Positions 1 to 9,608 of a stretch of 64,000 nt of DNA are shown here, piece after piece (position 1 is the first letter of the stretch; each line of letters starts with the position of its first letter). Position numbers and translations under genes: made by a program. Location of the stretch: assembly GCA_947488435.1 (NCBI GenBank), contig CANKZG010000001.1, positions 984,308-1,048,307 on the forward strand. Reading direction: 5' to 3'. Source of the stretch: an uncultured Flavobacteriaceae bacterium (GTDB lineage: Bacteria > Bacteroidota > Bacteroidia > Flavobacteriales > Flavobacteriaceae). The notes beneath the pieces were generated by a model that was not told the origin of the DNA, searched no databases, and saw only the letters and a program-made list of their open reading frames with translations.

Positions 1-100
1 GTATTCTTATCTGCTAACATGCTGCAAAAATATGCAGGATATATTTTATATCGTATCTTTAAAGGAAGAAAGAAATGTATAGTACTAAAATAACCACGCT

Positions 101-1354
101 ATGAAAAAGTTATACCTTCTCTTTTTTACACTTATGTTGTTATTAGCTTGTTCTTCTGAGGGTAGTAATACACCTTTTATTACAGATGATGATCAAGGAG
201 GTATACCCCCTGTGGACAATACCGCTGGACTTACCTTTAATCCATGTGAAAATGGGTTTGCAGATATATACCCCTGCGACGGATATGATCTTTTAAGATT
301 GATCCCTTTAAGTGTGATGCAAGCTAATGATGCCAACGATATTTGGGGATGGACAGATACGACCAACAATCGCGAATATGCTATTATTGGGTTGGATAAT
401 GGCACGGGTTTTATCGACATAACCGAAGATGACAATATCAGATACCTTGGCAAATTACCTACAGCAACCGTTGCCAGCCCTTGGAGAGACATTAAAGTCT
501 TTCAGGATCATGCATTCATTGTTTCGGAAGCCAGTGGTCATGGTATGCAAGTTTTTGATTTAAGGCGGTTGAGAAATGTAGGCGACGAACCCCAAACTTT
601 TACCGCAGATGCAAGATATACGGGGTTTGGTAATGCCCATAATGTTGTAATTAATGAGCTTACGGGATTTGCCTATGCCGTCGGTACAGATAGGAATGAT
701 GCTTTTTTAGGAGGCGCTCATTTTGTAGACATCCAAAACCCTCAAAATCCTATTGGAGTTGGAGGGTACGCCGATAATGGATATACCCATGATGCACAGG
801 TTATCAATTATATAGGCCCCGATCCAGATTATCAAGGGAGTGAAATTTTTATTGGATCCAATGAGAATGAATTTATCATTGCAGATATTACGGATAAGGA
901 CAATCCCATGGGAATTGCTACAATGCAATACAATAATTTGGAATACACACATCAAGGTTGGTTTACGGAAGATCAACGCTTTTTTATATTAGGAGATGAA
1001 TTGGATGAGGTGCGTTTGGGTTTTGATTCTAGAACATTGGTGTTTGATTTTACGGATCTAGATAATCCGGTTTTACATACTACTTATTTGGGTCCAACAC
1101 CTGCAATTGATCATAATGGTTATGTAAATGGCGATTCATTTTACCTTGCCAATTATACAGCTGGAATGCGTGTTATTGATATTTCCGATATCGCAAATAG
1201 AACTATGACAGAAACTGGGTTTTTTGATACGTTTCCGCAAAGTAACGGTGCTAGTTTTGATGGTGTTTGGAGTGTATATCCATATTTTGAAAGCGGTAAA
1301 ATAGTGATAAGCGATATTAATTCGGGACTTTTTGTAATCCGAGAAAGCCTATAA
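101..1354 (+). CDS. Choice-of-anchor B / LVIVD-repeat lipoprotein
   Basis: The 417-residue protein begins with a lipoprotein signal (LLLAC, lipidated Cys17) followed by an acidic, low-complexity linker. The body has repeated short beta-strand units ending in phrases such as FVDIQNP, IIADITDKDNP and VIDISDI, the pattern of LVIVD-repeat beta-propellers often named choice-of-anchor B proteins. Several His and Asp residues are conserved-looking (GNAHNVV, YTHDAQV, DHNGY). It should be exported and anchored to a membrane facing the periplasm or surface. It is the first of four genes on the same strand with almost no spacing, ending in an MbnP/MbnH pair, so a role linked to that metal module is inferred. 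Biochemical function is unknown. Confidence 0.85.
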   Translation: MKKLYLLFFTLMLLLACSSEGSNTPFITDDDQGGIPPVDNTAGLTFNPCENGFADIYPCDGYDLLRLIPLSVMQANDANDIWGWTDTTNNREYAIIGLDNGTGFIDITEDDNIRYLGKLPTATVASPWRDIKVFQDHAFIVSEASGHGMQVFDLRRLRNVGDEPQTFTADARYTGFGNAHNVVINELTGFAYAVGTDRNDAFLGGAHFVDIQNPQNPIGVGGYADNGYTHDAQVINYIGPDPDYQGSEIFIGSNENEFIIADITDKDNPMGIATMQYNNLEYTHQGWFTEDQRFFILGDELDEVRLGFDSRTLVFDFTDLDNPVLHTTYLGPTPAIDHNGYVNGDSFYLANYTAGMRVIDISDIANRTMTETGFFDTFPQSNGASFDGVWSVYPYFESGKIVISDINSGLFVIRESL

Positions 1355-1356
1355 AT

Positions 1357-2709
1357 ATGCGATTGCAGTTACCTTCTATTTCTATTGTAATGCTATTGCT
1401 CCATTTAACTACGGGATGTAGTTCGGAGGACGCTGATATTGAGCCATCTACAAATTCTAGTGACACACTTAATATACTACAAACTTCAAATTATGGGGGA
1501 TCCGAAAATGACGTTGCACATGCGGTCGTCCGAACTCAGGATGGTGGTATTGTGGTTTTAGGAACCACAAAAAGTATCGACGGTGATATTATAGATCATG
1601 AAGCTGTCAACGATGACATCTGGCTTTTTAAGGTGAGTGAGTCAGGAACAATAGTATGGAGTAGAACATATGGTGGATCTGATGAAGACCAAGGGCAGGA
1701 TATTTTACAAACAGATGATGGAGGCTTCTTAATTGTAGGCTACACCCGAAGCTCAGATGGCAATGTCTCCATAAATGCGGGATTTTATGATCAATGGGTT
1801 TTGAAGGTAGATGCAAATGGGATATTGCAATGGGAAAAAAGCTTTGGATTTGCAGGTACCGACCAAGCATTTTCGGTAGTGGGAACCGAAGAAGGAGGCT
1901 TTTTTGTTGCTGGCTTTTTAGATGTCTCAGCTTCTCAAGGAGAAGGAAATTCGGGGAAAGGACCTAGTACAGCACATGGAGTTGGAGAATTTTGGGGACA
2001 TAAACTCGATGCTAATGGCAATGTAATCTGGAGTCGTTTTTTTGGCGGTACCGGAAACGACCGGTCTTATGATGTACTTCGAACAGATGATAACGCTTTT
2101 CTTTTAGTAGGAGCATCTGAAAGCGCAGATTTTGATATAACAGATAGTCGAGGGAGTTATGATTTCTGGGTGGTTAAGGTCAATGAAAATGGGAATTTGG
2201 AATGGCAAAAGTCCCTTGGAGGTTCTGGAATTGATATTGCTTATGGCGTTGTAAAAGCGGTGAATGGTTATATCATCGCAGGAGATAGTAGAAGTACTGA
2301 CGGTGATATTAGTTCTAATAATGGAGAAGCGGATTTTTGGGTGATAAAAATAGATTTGGAAGGCAACTTAGTTTGGGAAAATAGTTATGGAGGGAGTGAC
2401 TTTGAATCTGCTCAGGCAATTGTGGCATCGACAGACGGCAACTATTTGATAACTGGAACAAGTAAGAGTGCCGACGGTGATGTGTCCAATAATGACGGAA
2501 ATAATGATTTTTGGATCATTAAAATTGGAGAAGAGGGACAACTGATATGGGAACAATCCTTTGGAGGAACTGCTTTGGATTTTGCTCGAGATATTGTGGA
2601 AACAAGCCCGGGAAATTACACTGTTGTTGGAGAGACGGAGAGTACCAGTACTTCAATTGCGAACAAAGGAAAAAAAGATGTTTTATTATTAAATGCCCAA
2701 GAACCATGA
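1357..2709 (+). CDS. Seven-repeat propeller-like lipoprotein
   Basis: This 450-residue protein has a lipoprotein signal (LLLHLTTGCSS). After it come seven units of roughly 50-60 residues, each starting near (Y/F/L)GG(S/T)xxD and running through a DGGxx(V/L)xGxxxS core to a W.x.K turn. Seven such units suggest a seven-bladed beta-propeller. The start lies two bases after the previous stop and its stop overlaps the next start (ATGA at 2706-2709), so translation is probably coupled. I do not recognise an enzymatic motif. A scaffold or binding role beside the MbnP/MbnH pair is inference. Confidence 0.75.
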   Translation: MRLQLPSISIVMLLLHLTTGCSSEDADIEPSTNSSDTLNILQTSNYGGSENDVAHAVVRTQDGGIVVLGTTKSIDGDIIDHEAVNDDIWLFKVSESGTIVWSRTYGGSDEDQGQDILQTDDGGFLIVGYTRSSDGNVSINAGFYDQWVLKVDANGILQWEKSFGFAGTDQAFSVVGTEEGGFFVAGFLDVSASQGEGNSGKGPSTAHGVGEFWGHKLDANGNVIWSRFFGGTGNDRSYDVLRTDDNAFLLVGASESADFDITDSRGSYDFWVVKVNENGNLEWQKSLGGSGIDIAYGVVKAVNGYIIAGDSRSTDGDISSNNGEADFWVIKIDLEGNLVWENSYGGSDFESAQAIVASTDGNYLITGTSKSADGDVSNNDGNNDFWIIKIGEEGQLIWEQSFGGTALDFARDIVETSPGNYTVVGETESTSTSIANKGKKDVLLLNAQEP

Positions 2710-3458
2710 AAAAATATGTTTCCTTATTAGGACTATGCGTGTTGATAACAATCTCATGCGGTGATAGTGCTTCTGAAGAACTTCCCGGTAGGGTTAATTT
2801 ACGTTTTAATAATAGCGTGAATGGAACCCCTGTAACCTTAAATGCTGAAACCTACCTGAATAACAGTGGAGAGTTCTATCAGATTTCAGAACTGAAATAT
2901 ATCATTAGCAATATTGTACTTATAACAACTGCAGATGAAGAAGTGCGTTACCCGATAGCGGAAAGTTATTTTTTAATTAATGCCGAAGACAGTTCAAGCT
3001 TAACAATTGCACTACAAGATATTCCTGCTGGGAATTATAAGGCAATCCAATTTGGATTTGGTATAGATCAACAAAACTACCCCTTAAATGGGATGGCAAA
3101 TTTTGTGCCGAAAGCTGAAGAAACGGGAATGCTCTGGAACTGGGCAGCAGGGTATAAATTTGTAAAATTTGAAGGCAGTTTTACCTCAGCTACTTTTCAA
3201 AACCAAACCCCTTTTACTATTCATGTCGGAAGTCATGGCAGCACCTTGGATAATTATAAAGAAGTGCGTTTAGACCTTAATTCAGAAATGACAGTAAGCG
3301 AAGATCAAATAGGTAACATAGCTATCCAAGCAGACGTTGCAGCAATTTTTGATAACGTAAATACACATTCGTTAAGTGCAAAAAGCGATATTCAAGTAGA
3401 TCCGGTGAACGCCCCTAAAATTGCCGAAAATATTGCGCATATGTTTTCTATAGAATAG
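2706..3458 (+). CDS. MbnP-like metal-binding lipoprotein
   Basis: I take the start at 2706, where ATG overlaps the upstream stop and gives a clean lipoprotein signal (LITISCGD, Cys18); an in-frame upstream extension lies inside the previous gene. The 250-residue mature protein matches the MbnP family: an N-terminal LRFNNSVNGTP strand, a central ISELKYIISNI segment, and the WNWAAGYKFVKFEG motif with paired tryptophans. In characterised MbnP a tryptophan is oxidised to kynurenine by the partner MbnH and takes part in copper binding. The MbnH-like gene follows eight bases downstream. Membership is confident; metal specificity is not visible from sequence. Confidence 0.85.
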   Translation: MKKYVSLLGLCVLITISCGDSASEELPGRVNLRFNNSVNGTPVTLNAETYLNNSGEFYQISELKYIISNIVLITTADEEVRYPIAESYFLINAEDSSSLTIALQDIPAGNYKAIQFGFGIDQQNYPLNGMANFVPKAEETGMLWNWAAGYKFVKFEGSFTSATFQNQTPFTIHVGSHGSTLDNYKEVRLDLNSEMTVSEDQIGNIAIQADVAAIFDNVNTHSLSAKSDIQVDPVNAPKIAENIAHMFSIE

Positions 3459-3466
3459 GTAAACCA

Positions 3467-4525
3467 ATGAAAGCAAAAATATATATAGCGCTGTTTTTTT
3501 TGATCGTTGCTTGTGGTGTAGAACCTGCCGCGGTAGACGAAAATAATATTGGAATTGCTGAAAACAAAAGATTAGCGGTTCCTATACCTTCCAATTTTCC
3601 ACCACTGCTTTATAATTTAGAAACGAACCCCCCTACGGAAAAGGGTTTCGAACTAGGTAAGAGGCTATTCTATGAAGGCAGATTGGCTTCAGATGGAGTT
3701 GTGGCGTGCGGGTTTTGTCATATTCAAGAATTTTCATTTACACATCATACACATATTGTAAGTCATGGGGTAGATGGTGCCATAGGCACTCGAAATGCGC
3801 AACCTTTACAAAACTTAATCTTCCAAAAAGAGTTTACATGGGATGGAGCCGCTATGCATTTAGATATGCAACCGATAATTCCCATTACAAATGAATTGGA
3901 GATGAATGAAACTTTCACCAATGTAATTGCAAAACTTAAAAATGATGAGCGATATGTAGAACTTTTTGAAGAAGCTTTTGATAATGGTACAATTGATACT
4001 GAAAATATTTTAAAGGCCTTATCTCAGTTTATGATTATGATGGTTTCGGCAGAATCTAAATATGATAAATATGTTCGCAACGAAGGAAATGTTACACTAA
4101 CACCGCAAGAGTTAAATGGGCTTTCGTTATTTCAGGAAAAGTGCGCTTCTTGCCACGCAACGGATCTTTTTACAGATCAAAGTTACAGAAATAATGGACT
4201 TCCCATCGATCCGAAATATAACGATGGAGGTAGAATAAAAATTACGGGTCTTGAGAGCGATAGTCTTAAGTTTAAAGTACCCTCTTTGCGTAATATTGAA
4301 TTAACTTTCCCATATATGCATGACGGTCGTTTCCGAACCTTGGAAGATGTATTGGATCATTATATCAATGGTATTGTTGTAAATCCAAATCTTGACCCTT
4401 TATTAAACAGAAATGGGTCTTTGGGAATTGAATTATCAGTTGCGGAAAAGGAGGCTATTATAAGTTTTCTAAAGACACTTACAGATACCGATTTTGCCAA
4501 TGATGATCGTTTTTCAGAGTTTTAA
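3467..4525 (+). CDS. MbnH-like di-haem cytochrome c peroxidase family protein
   Basis: The 352-residue protein has a lipoprotein-type signal (FLIVACG) and two c-type haem sites, C81-G-F-C84-H85 and C226-A-S-C229-H230, as in the bacterial di-haem cytochrome c peroxidase/MauG superfamily. The first haem segment (VACGFCHIQEFSFTHH), the SHGVDGAIGTRNAQPL stretch and YMHDGRFRTLEDVLDHY are typical of that family. Adjacency to an MbnP-like gene points to the MbnH subgroup, which oxidises a tryptophan on its partner rather than acting as a classical peroxidase. It is the last gene of the four-gene operon. Family assignment is firm; the substrate is inferred from context. Confidence 0.88.
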   Translation: MKAKIYIALFFLIVACGVEPAAVDENNIGIAENKRLAVPIPSNFPPLLYNLETNPPTEKGFELGKRLFYEGRLASDGVVACGFCHIQEFSFTHHTHIVSHGVDGAIGTRNAQPLQNLIFQKEFTWDGAAMHLDMQPIIPITNELEMNETFTNVIAKLKNDERYVELFEEAFDNGTIDTENILKALSQFMIMMVSAESKYDKYVRNEGNVTLTPQELNGLSLFQEKCASCHATDLFTDQSYRNNGLPIDPKYNDGGRIKITGLESDSLKFKVPSLRNIELTFPYMHDGRFRTLEDVLDHYINGIVVNPNLDPLLNRNGSLGIELSVAEKEAIISFLKTLTDTDFANDDRFSEF

Positions 4526-4668
4526 AATGCGAGTTTTAGCTACTGCAAAAAAATAAGTTCACGCTATTTTTATATTGTTTATTAATGGACTACTAAAGAA
4601 TAAACAAAAATTATACCCTTATTCGTTATAATAATGTTAGGAACTAGGTTAAAACCCTACTTATACCC

Positions 4669-4676
4669 TATATTTG
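4669..4676 (+). promoter_or_regulatory. Probable suf operon promoter -7 box
   Basis: TATATTTG matches the Bacteroidota sigma-A -7 consensus TAnnTTTG exactly and lies 29 bases before the sufA start. The upstream TTG element is not clear. The 180-base gap between the MbnH-like gene and sufA holds nothing else I can support. Confidence 0.6.
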
Positions 4677-4705
4677 TATGCTATTTAGACTAAATCCAAT
4701 TAGAT

Positions 4706-5035
4706 ATGATTAAAGTATCAGAAACAGCTAAAAAGAAGGTAGTTGCATTGATGACCGAAGAAGGATTTAATGCCGACGTGGATTTTGTTCGTGTGGGTGT
4801 GAAAAGTGGAGGTTGTAGCGGACTTTCTTATGAATTGGGATTCGACAATACAACTACTGAAACGGACAAGGTTTTCGAGGATAATGCAGTACGTATTATA
4901 GTGGACAAAAAGAGTTTTTTATACCTAGTAGGAACTACCTTAGAGTACTCAGGAGGTCTTAATGGAAAGGGCTTTGTGTTTAACAATCCAAATGCACAAA
5001 GAACTTGTGGATGCGGGGAGAGTTTTTCACTTTAA
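4706..5035 (+). CDS. sufA: A-type Fe-S carrier SufA/IscA/HesB
   Basis: At 109 residues this is the usual size of A-type Fe-S carrier proteins, which accept clusters from the SufBCD scaffold and pass them to targets in the cytoplasm. The three diagnostic cysteines are present: C37 in SGGCSGLSY, and C101 and C103 in the C-terminal CGCGESF. It is the first gene of the suf cluster, 59 bases before sufB. IscA and SufA cannot be separated by sequence alone; the operon context supports SufA. Confidence 0.93.
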   Translation: MIKVSETAKKKVVALMTEEGFNADVDFVRVGVKSGGCSGLSYELGFDNTTTETDKVFEDNAVRIIVDKKSFLYLVGTTLEYSGGLNGKGFVFNNPNAQRTCGCGESFSL

Positions 5036-5094
5036 TCGCTTATAAAATAATTCATAAAACACATTTTTTAATCGGTTATATAAAAAAATAATAA

Positions 5095-6540
5095 ATGGCT
5101 TATACCGAAGAAGAATTAAAAAAGGAATTAGAAACCAAAGAATACGAATATGGTTTCTATACAGATATAGAATCGGATACTTTTCCTAAAGGACTAAGTG
5201 AGGATATTGTTCGTGCTATTTCAAAAAAGAAAAACGAACCGCAATGGATGACGGATTGGCGCATCGAAGCCTTCAATGTTTGGAAAAAAATGGAAGAGCC
5301 TGAATGGGCAAATGTGAATTATGAAAAGCCAGATTTTCAGGCAATTAGTTATTACTCAGCACCTAAAAAAGCAGATCCAAATAAATCGTTGGATGATGTA
5401 GATCCTGAGTTGTTAGAAATGTACAGAAAATTGGGAATTTCTGTTGACGAGCAAAAGAAATTGCAAAATGTAGCTGTGGATATTGTAGTAGACTCAGTTT
5501 CAGTAGCCACAACTTTTAAAAAGACTTTGGCAGAAAAGGGAATCATATTTATGCCCATTTCTGAAGCAATTCAGGAACATCCAGAACTTGTAAAAAAATA
5601 TATGGGTACTGTTGTTCCTACGACAGATAACTTTTATGCGGCATTAAACTCCGCAGTTTTCACAGATGGTTCTTTCTGTTATATTCCGAAAGGAGTTCGA
5701 TGCCCTATGGAATTGTCAACCTACTTTAGAATTAACGAAGGAGGTACTGGACAATTTGAACGGACTTTGGTTGTTGCAGATAAAGGAAGTTATGTTAGCT
5801 ATTTAGAAGGATGTACCGCACCCTCACGAGATGAGAATCAGCTGCATGCTGCGGTAGTAGAACTCATCGCTCTGGATGATGCTGAAATAAAATACTCAAC
5901 AGTACAAAATTGGTACCCAGGCAATAGCGAGGGTAAAGGAGGTGTATATAACTTTGTTACCAAAAGAGGAATTTGTGAAACTAACGCAAAAATATCATGG
6001 ACACAAGTAGAAACAGGTTCCGCAGTAACTTGGAAGTACCCCTCATGTATTCTAAAAGGGAATAATTCGGTTGGCGAATTCTACTCTATTGCCGTAACTA
6101 ATAATTTCCAACAAGCAGATACGGGAACTAAAATGATTCATTTAGGGGAAAACACCAAAAGCACTATTATTTCTAAAGGTATTTCTGCTGGAAAATCCCA
6201 GAATAGTTATCGAGGACTAGTACAGGTTAATAGTAGAGCTAAAAATGCACGGAATTTTTCGCAATGCGATTCGCTTTTAATGGGAAATGAATGTGGAGCA
6301 CATACCTTTCCTTATATTGAAACGAAAAATAAATCGGCACAAATAGAGCATGAAGCAACAACAAGTAAGATAGGAGAGGATCAAATTTTTTATTGCAATC
6401 AACGAGGAATCGATACAGAGAAGGCAATTGCTTTGATTGTTAATGGATTTAGCAAGGAAGTATTAAATAAACTACCTATGGAATTTGCCGTTGAAGCACA
6501 GAAATTACTGGAAATTAGTCTGGAGGGCTCTGTTGGATAA
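5095..6540 (+). CDS. sufB: Fe-S cluster assembly protein SufB
   Basis: SufB is the scaffold subunit of the SufBC2D complex, on which Fe-S clusters are built. The protein has 481 residues, normal for SufB. Characteristic segments are present: [64 protein letters not shown], and the C-terminal [22 protein letters not shown]. It is followed by an MBL-fold lipoprotein and then sufC, all on one strand with short gaps, so one transcript is likely. Confidence 0.97.
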   Translation: MAYTEEELKKELETKEYEYGFYTDIESDTFPKGLSEDIVRAISKKKNEPQWMTDWRIEAFNVWKKMEEPEWANVNYEKPDFQAISYYSAPKKADPNKSLDDVDPELLEMYRKLGISVDEQKKLQNVAVDIVVDSVSVATTFKKTLAEKGIIFMPISEAIQEHPELVKKYMGTVVPTTDNFYAALNSAVFTDGSFCYIPKGVRCPMELSTYFRINEGGTGQFERTLVVADKGSYVSYLEGCTAPSRDENQLHAAVVELIALDDAEIKYSTVQNWYPGNSEGKGGVYNFVTKRGICETNAKISWTQVETGSAVTWKYPSCILKGNNSVGEFYSIAVTNNFQQADTGTKMIHLGENTKSTIISKGISAGKSQNSYRGLVQVNSRAKNARNFSQCDSLLMGNECGAHTFPYIETKNKSAQIEHEATTSKIGEDQIFYCNQRGIDTEKAIALIVNGFSKEVLNKLPMEFAVEAQKLLEISLEGSVG

Positions 6541-6563
6541 TAAATACTAGAAAACACGAAGAA

Positions 6564-7427
6564 ATGAAAAAAGGAATCGCCTTTTTACTTGGGTTATTAA
6601 TACTAGTTGCTTGTAAAGAAGAAAAGAAAGAAGCTGCCGTTGCAATAACAGAAGCGCCGGTGGTAAAACTGTATGCATTTAGTGGAGGAAATGTACTGGT
6701 AAATAATTTGGAATTGTTTTCTCAAGATACCACCTATCAAGGTCAAAGTAAGGAATTTGCAAATGCGTTTTACGTGATATCACATCCAAAGGGAAACTTA
6801 ATGTGGGATGCAGGGTTACCTGAAAGTCTAGTTGGTCTGGAAGAGCCATTAACTCCTCCAGGTGGTGCATTTACTATTTCTAGAAAGGATTCAGTCCTGA
6901 ACCAACTTAAAACTATTGATCTTACGCCTGAAGATTTTACGTATATCGCATTATCGCACACTCATTTCGATCATAGTGGGCATGCAAATAAATTTAAGGC
7001 ATCAACATGGCTGGTACAACAATCAGAATACGAATTTATTACTAGCGAAGCGTCTAAAAATCGAGGAGATGGCACTTACGATGCGATTAAAGAATTGACC
7101 AATGTTCAGGAATTAAATGGAGATCATGATGTTTTCGGGGATGGCACTGTGGTAATAAAATCTATGCCCGGGCATACTCCAGGACATCAGGTTTTATACC
7201 TGGATTTAGACGAAAATGGCCCAACATTATTGTCTGGAGATTTATATCATTTATATGAAAATAGGACACATAAAAGAATGCCAATTTTCAATTTTGATGT
7301 AGATCAAACCTTAGAAAGTATGGATGCATTTGAGGCTTTTGCTAAAGAAAAAAATGCCAAAGTTTATATACAGCACCAGAAAGAAGATTTTGAAAAAATG
7401 CCAAAGGCACCAAACTATTTGAAATAA
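6564..7427 (+). CDS. MBL-fold metallo-hydrolase lipoprotein inside the suf operon
   Basis: The 287-residue protein starts with a lipoprotein signal (LLILVACKEE, Cys17). Its body is a metallo-beta-lactamase fold of the N-acyl-homoserine-lactonase-like group: H132-T-H134-F-D136-H137-SGH supplies the first zinc ligands, GHTPGHQ and SGDLYH later ones. It is predicted to be exported and anchored, unlike the cytoplasmic Suf proteins around it. It sits between sufB and sufC with gaps of 23 and 15 bases, so co-expression is likely. Quorum quenching should not be assumed from the family name; many members act on other esters or lactones. Its place in an Fe-S operon is odd. Confidence 0.85.
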   Translation: MKKGIAFLLGLLILVACKEEKKEAAVAITEAPVVKLYAFSGGNVLVNNLELFSQDTTYQGQSKEFANAFYVISHPKGNLMWDAGLPESLVGLEEPLTPPGGAFTISRKDSVLNQLKTIDLTPEDFTYIALSHTHFDHSGHANKFKASTWLVQQSEYEFITSEASKNRGDGTYDAIKELTNVQELNGDHDVFGDGTVVIKSMPGHTPGHQVLYLDLDENGPTLLSGDLYHLYENRTHKRMPIFNFDVDQTLESMDAFEAFAKEKNAKVYIQHQKEDFEKMPKAPNYLK

Positions 7428-7442
7428 AAAGGACTTAAAAAG

Positions 7443-8195
7443 ATGTTGAAAATTAAAGATTTACACGCTAGTGTAGAAGATAAAGAGATATTGAAAGGGA
7501 TTAATTTGCAAGTTAATCCAGGAGAAGTTCATGCTATTATGGGCCCAAATGGGTCTGGAAAAAGCACCTTGGCTTCTGTAATTGCTGGGAAGGAAGAATT
7601 TGAAATTACCCGGGGCGTTGTATTTTTAGATGGAGAAGATTTAGAAGAATCTGCGCCAGAAGAGAGAGCGCATAAAGGTGTTTTTCTTTCCTTTCAATAC
7701 CCGGTTGAGATTCCTGGGGTTTCTGTGACAAATTTCATGAAAACGGCAATTAACGAATCTCGAAAAGCGAGAGGCTTAGAAGACATGCCAGCTAATGAAA
7801 TGTTGAAACTAATTCGTGAGAAATCAGAACTGCTTGAAATAGATCGTAAATTCCTATCCCGCTCTTTAAATGAAGGGTTTTCAGGTGGTGAGAAAAAACG
7901 AAATGAGATTTTTCAAATGGCGATGTTAGAACCAAAACTTGCCATTTTAGATGAAACGGATTCTGGATTAGATATTGATGCTTTGCGCATTGTGGCTAAT
8001 GGAGTAAACAAACTTAGAAGCAAGGATAATGCAATTATTGTAATAACACATTACCAGCGTTTATTGGAATATATTGTACCCGATTTTGTACATGTACTGC
8101 ATAATGGTAAAATTGTAAAATCTGGCACCAAAGAACTGGCGTTAGAATTGGAAGAAAAAGGATACGATTGGTTAAAACAAGAAACGGTAGTTTAA
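7443..8195 (+). CDS. sufC: Fe-S assembly ATPase SufC
   Basis: SufC is the ABC-type ATPase that drives conformational change in SufBD. The 250-residue protein shows Walker A (GPNGSGKST), the ABC signature (FSGGEKKR) and Walker B (LAILDETDSGLD, with the Asp typical of SufC after Glu), plus the ITHYQRLLEYI segment with the switch histidine. Length and order (sufC then sufD) are typical. Confidence 0.97.
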   Translation: MLKIKDLHASVEDKEILKGINLQVNPGEVHAIMGPNGSGKSTLASVIAGKEEFEITRGVVFLDGEDLEESAPEERAHKGVFLSFQYPVEIPGVSVTNFMKTAINESRKARGLEDMPANEMLKLIREKSELLEIDRKFLSRSLNEGFSGGEKKRNEIFQMAMLEPKLAILDETDSGLDIDALRIVANGVNKLRSKDNAIIVITHYQRLLEYIVPDFVHVLHNGKIVKSGTKELALELEEKGYDWLKQETVV

Positions 8196-8260
8196 TGATT
8201 TGTATGTAGGAGCCGTTGTTCTTTTATGAACAACATTTAGCATACACAATACGGAACAAT

Positions 8261-9577
8261 ATGAGTTTAAAAGAAAAATTAGTTTCCTCTTTTTTAGCTT
8301 TCGAAAACAGAGTAGATATAGATAATCCCGTACATAATATTCGTTCTCAGGCAATTAAAAATTTTGAAGCCAAAGGGTTTCCTTCTAAAAAAGAAGAAGC
8401 TTGGAAATATACGTCTTTGAATAGTCTTCAAAAGATAGATTTTAGTGTATTTCCAAAACAAGAAAATGCATTGGAATATAAGGATGTAAAAAAATACTTT
8501 TTACATGAGATCGATTCCTATAAAATTATATTCGTAGATGGTATCTATAGCTCCTACCTTTCCGAAACTACACATGATGGAGTCGATATTTGCTTAATGA
8601 GTGCTGCGTTAACCAAACCAATGTACAAACAAGTTATTGACGTTTATTTCAATAAAGTAGCCTCTCAAGACGAATCCCTCACCACACTAAATACCGCATT
8701 CAGTAGAGAAGGAGCATATATTTATATCCCAAAAAATAAAATCCCTAAAAAACCAATCGAAATTATTCATTTTTCAACTGGGAATGAAGCTGCTCTAATG
8801 TTACAACCTCGAAATCTTGTGGTGGCCGAAGAAAATGCGGAATTACAGATTATAGAAAGACATCAAAGCCTTACTGATAATGAAGTATTAACAAATTCCG
8901 TTACCGAAATATTTGCAGCGGAGCATGCGATTGTTGATTACTATAAGGTTCAAAACGATCGTGCCACCGCTTCTTTAATTGATAATACTTATATCGCACA
9001 AAAAAATAGTAGTGTAGTAAAAGTGCATACCTTTTCTTTTGGTGGAAAGCTTACCCGAAATAATCTTAACTTTTATCAAAACGGTGAGCGCATAGATTCT
9101 ATTCTTAAGGGAGTAACAATCCTTGGGGAAAAACAACATGTAGATCATCATACCTTGGTACATCATATTGAACCTAACTGTGAAAGCCATCAAGATTACA
9201 AAGGGATATATGGCGAAAACGCTACTGGGGTTTTTAACGGCAAAATTATCGTAGATAAGATTGCGCAAAAAACCAATGCTTTTCAACAGAATAATAATAT
9301 TCTCATAAGTGATAAAGCTACAATTAACACGAAACCACAACTGGAAATTTTCGCAGATGATGTAAAATGCTCCCACGGTTGTACGATTGGACAATTGGAT
9401 GAAGAAGCATTGTTTTATTTGCAGTCACGAGGAATTCCTAAAAAAGAAGCGGAAGCTTTATTAATGTATGCTTTTGCCAATAATGTATTGGAAAGCGTTC
9501 GCATACCAGAATTAAAAAGTAGAATTAATAAACTTATTGCTACAAAATTAGGAGTTCGTTTAGGCTTTGATTTATAA
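8261..9577 (+). CDS. sufD: Fe-S cluster assembly protein SufD
   Basis: SufD is the second SufB-like subunit of the scaffold complex. I choose ATG at 8261 (MSLKEKLVSSF), giving 438 residues; an in-frame start 15 codons upstream adds a sequence unlike other SufD N-termini. Diagnostic parts are KKEEAWKYTSL near the N-terminus, the HHTLVHHIEPNCESHQDYKGIY region, and CSHGCTIGQLDEEALFYLQSRGI near the C-terminus. The gene ends just before the sufS start. Confidence 0.95.
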   Translation: MSLKEKLVSSFLAFENRVDIDNPVHNIRSQAIKNFEAKGFPSKKEEAWKYTSLNSLQKIDFSVFPKQENALEYKDVKKYFLHEIDSYKIIFVDGIYSSYLSETTHDGVDICLMSAALTKPMYKQVIDVYFNKVASQDESLTTLNTAFSREGAYIYIPKNKIPKKPIEIIHFSTGNEAALMLQPRNLVVAEENAELQIIERHQSLTDNEVLTNSVTEIFAAEHAIVDYYKVQNDRATASLIDNTYIAQKNSSVVKVHTFSFGGKLTRNNLNFYQNGERIDSILKGVTILGEKQHVDHHTLVHHIEPNCESHQDYKGIYGENATGVFNGKIIVDKIAQKTNAFQQNNNILISDKATINTKPQLEIFADDVKCSHGCTIGQLDEEALFYLQSRGIPKKEAEALLMYAFANNVLESVRIPELKSRINKLIATKLGVRLGFDL

Positions 9578-9608
9578 TCCTGAATTCGAACAGTACAAAC
9601 TCGAATTA

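Noticed and set aside
1-100. A gene end or RNA gene at the left edge
   Set aside because: The sequence is AT-rich with a small CTGCA/TGCAG stem but no coding frame or recognised RNA; most likely a promoter and leader.
6564-7427. Calling the MBL-fold protein an acyl-homoserine lactonase that quenches quorum sensing
   Set aside because: The zinc motif is shared by many hydrolases; it is exported and sits in an Fe-S operon, so substrate cannot be assigned.
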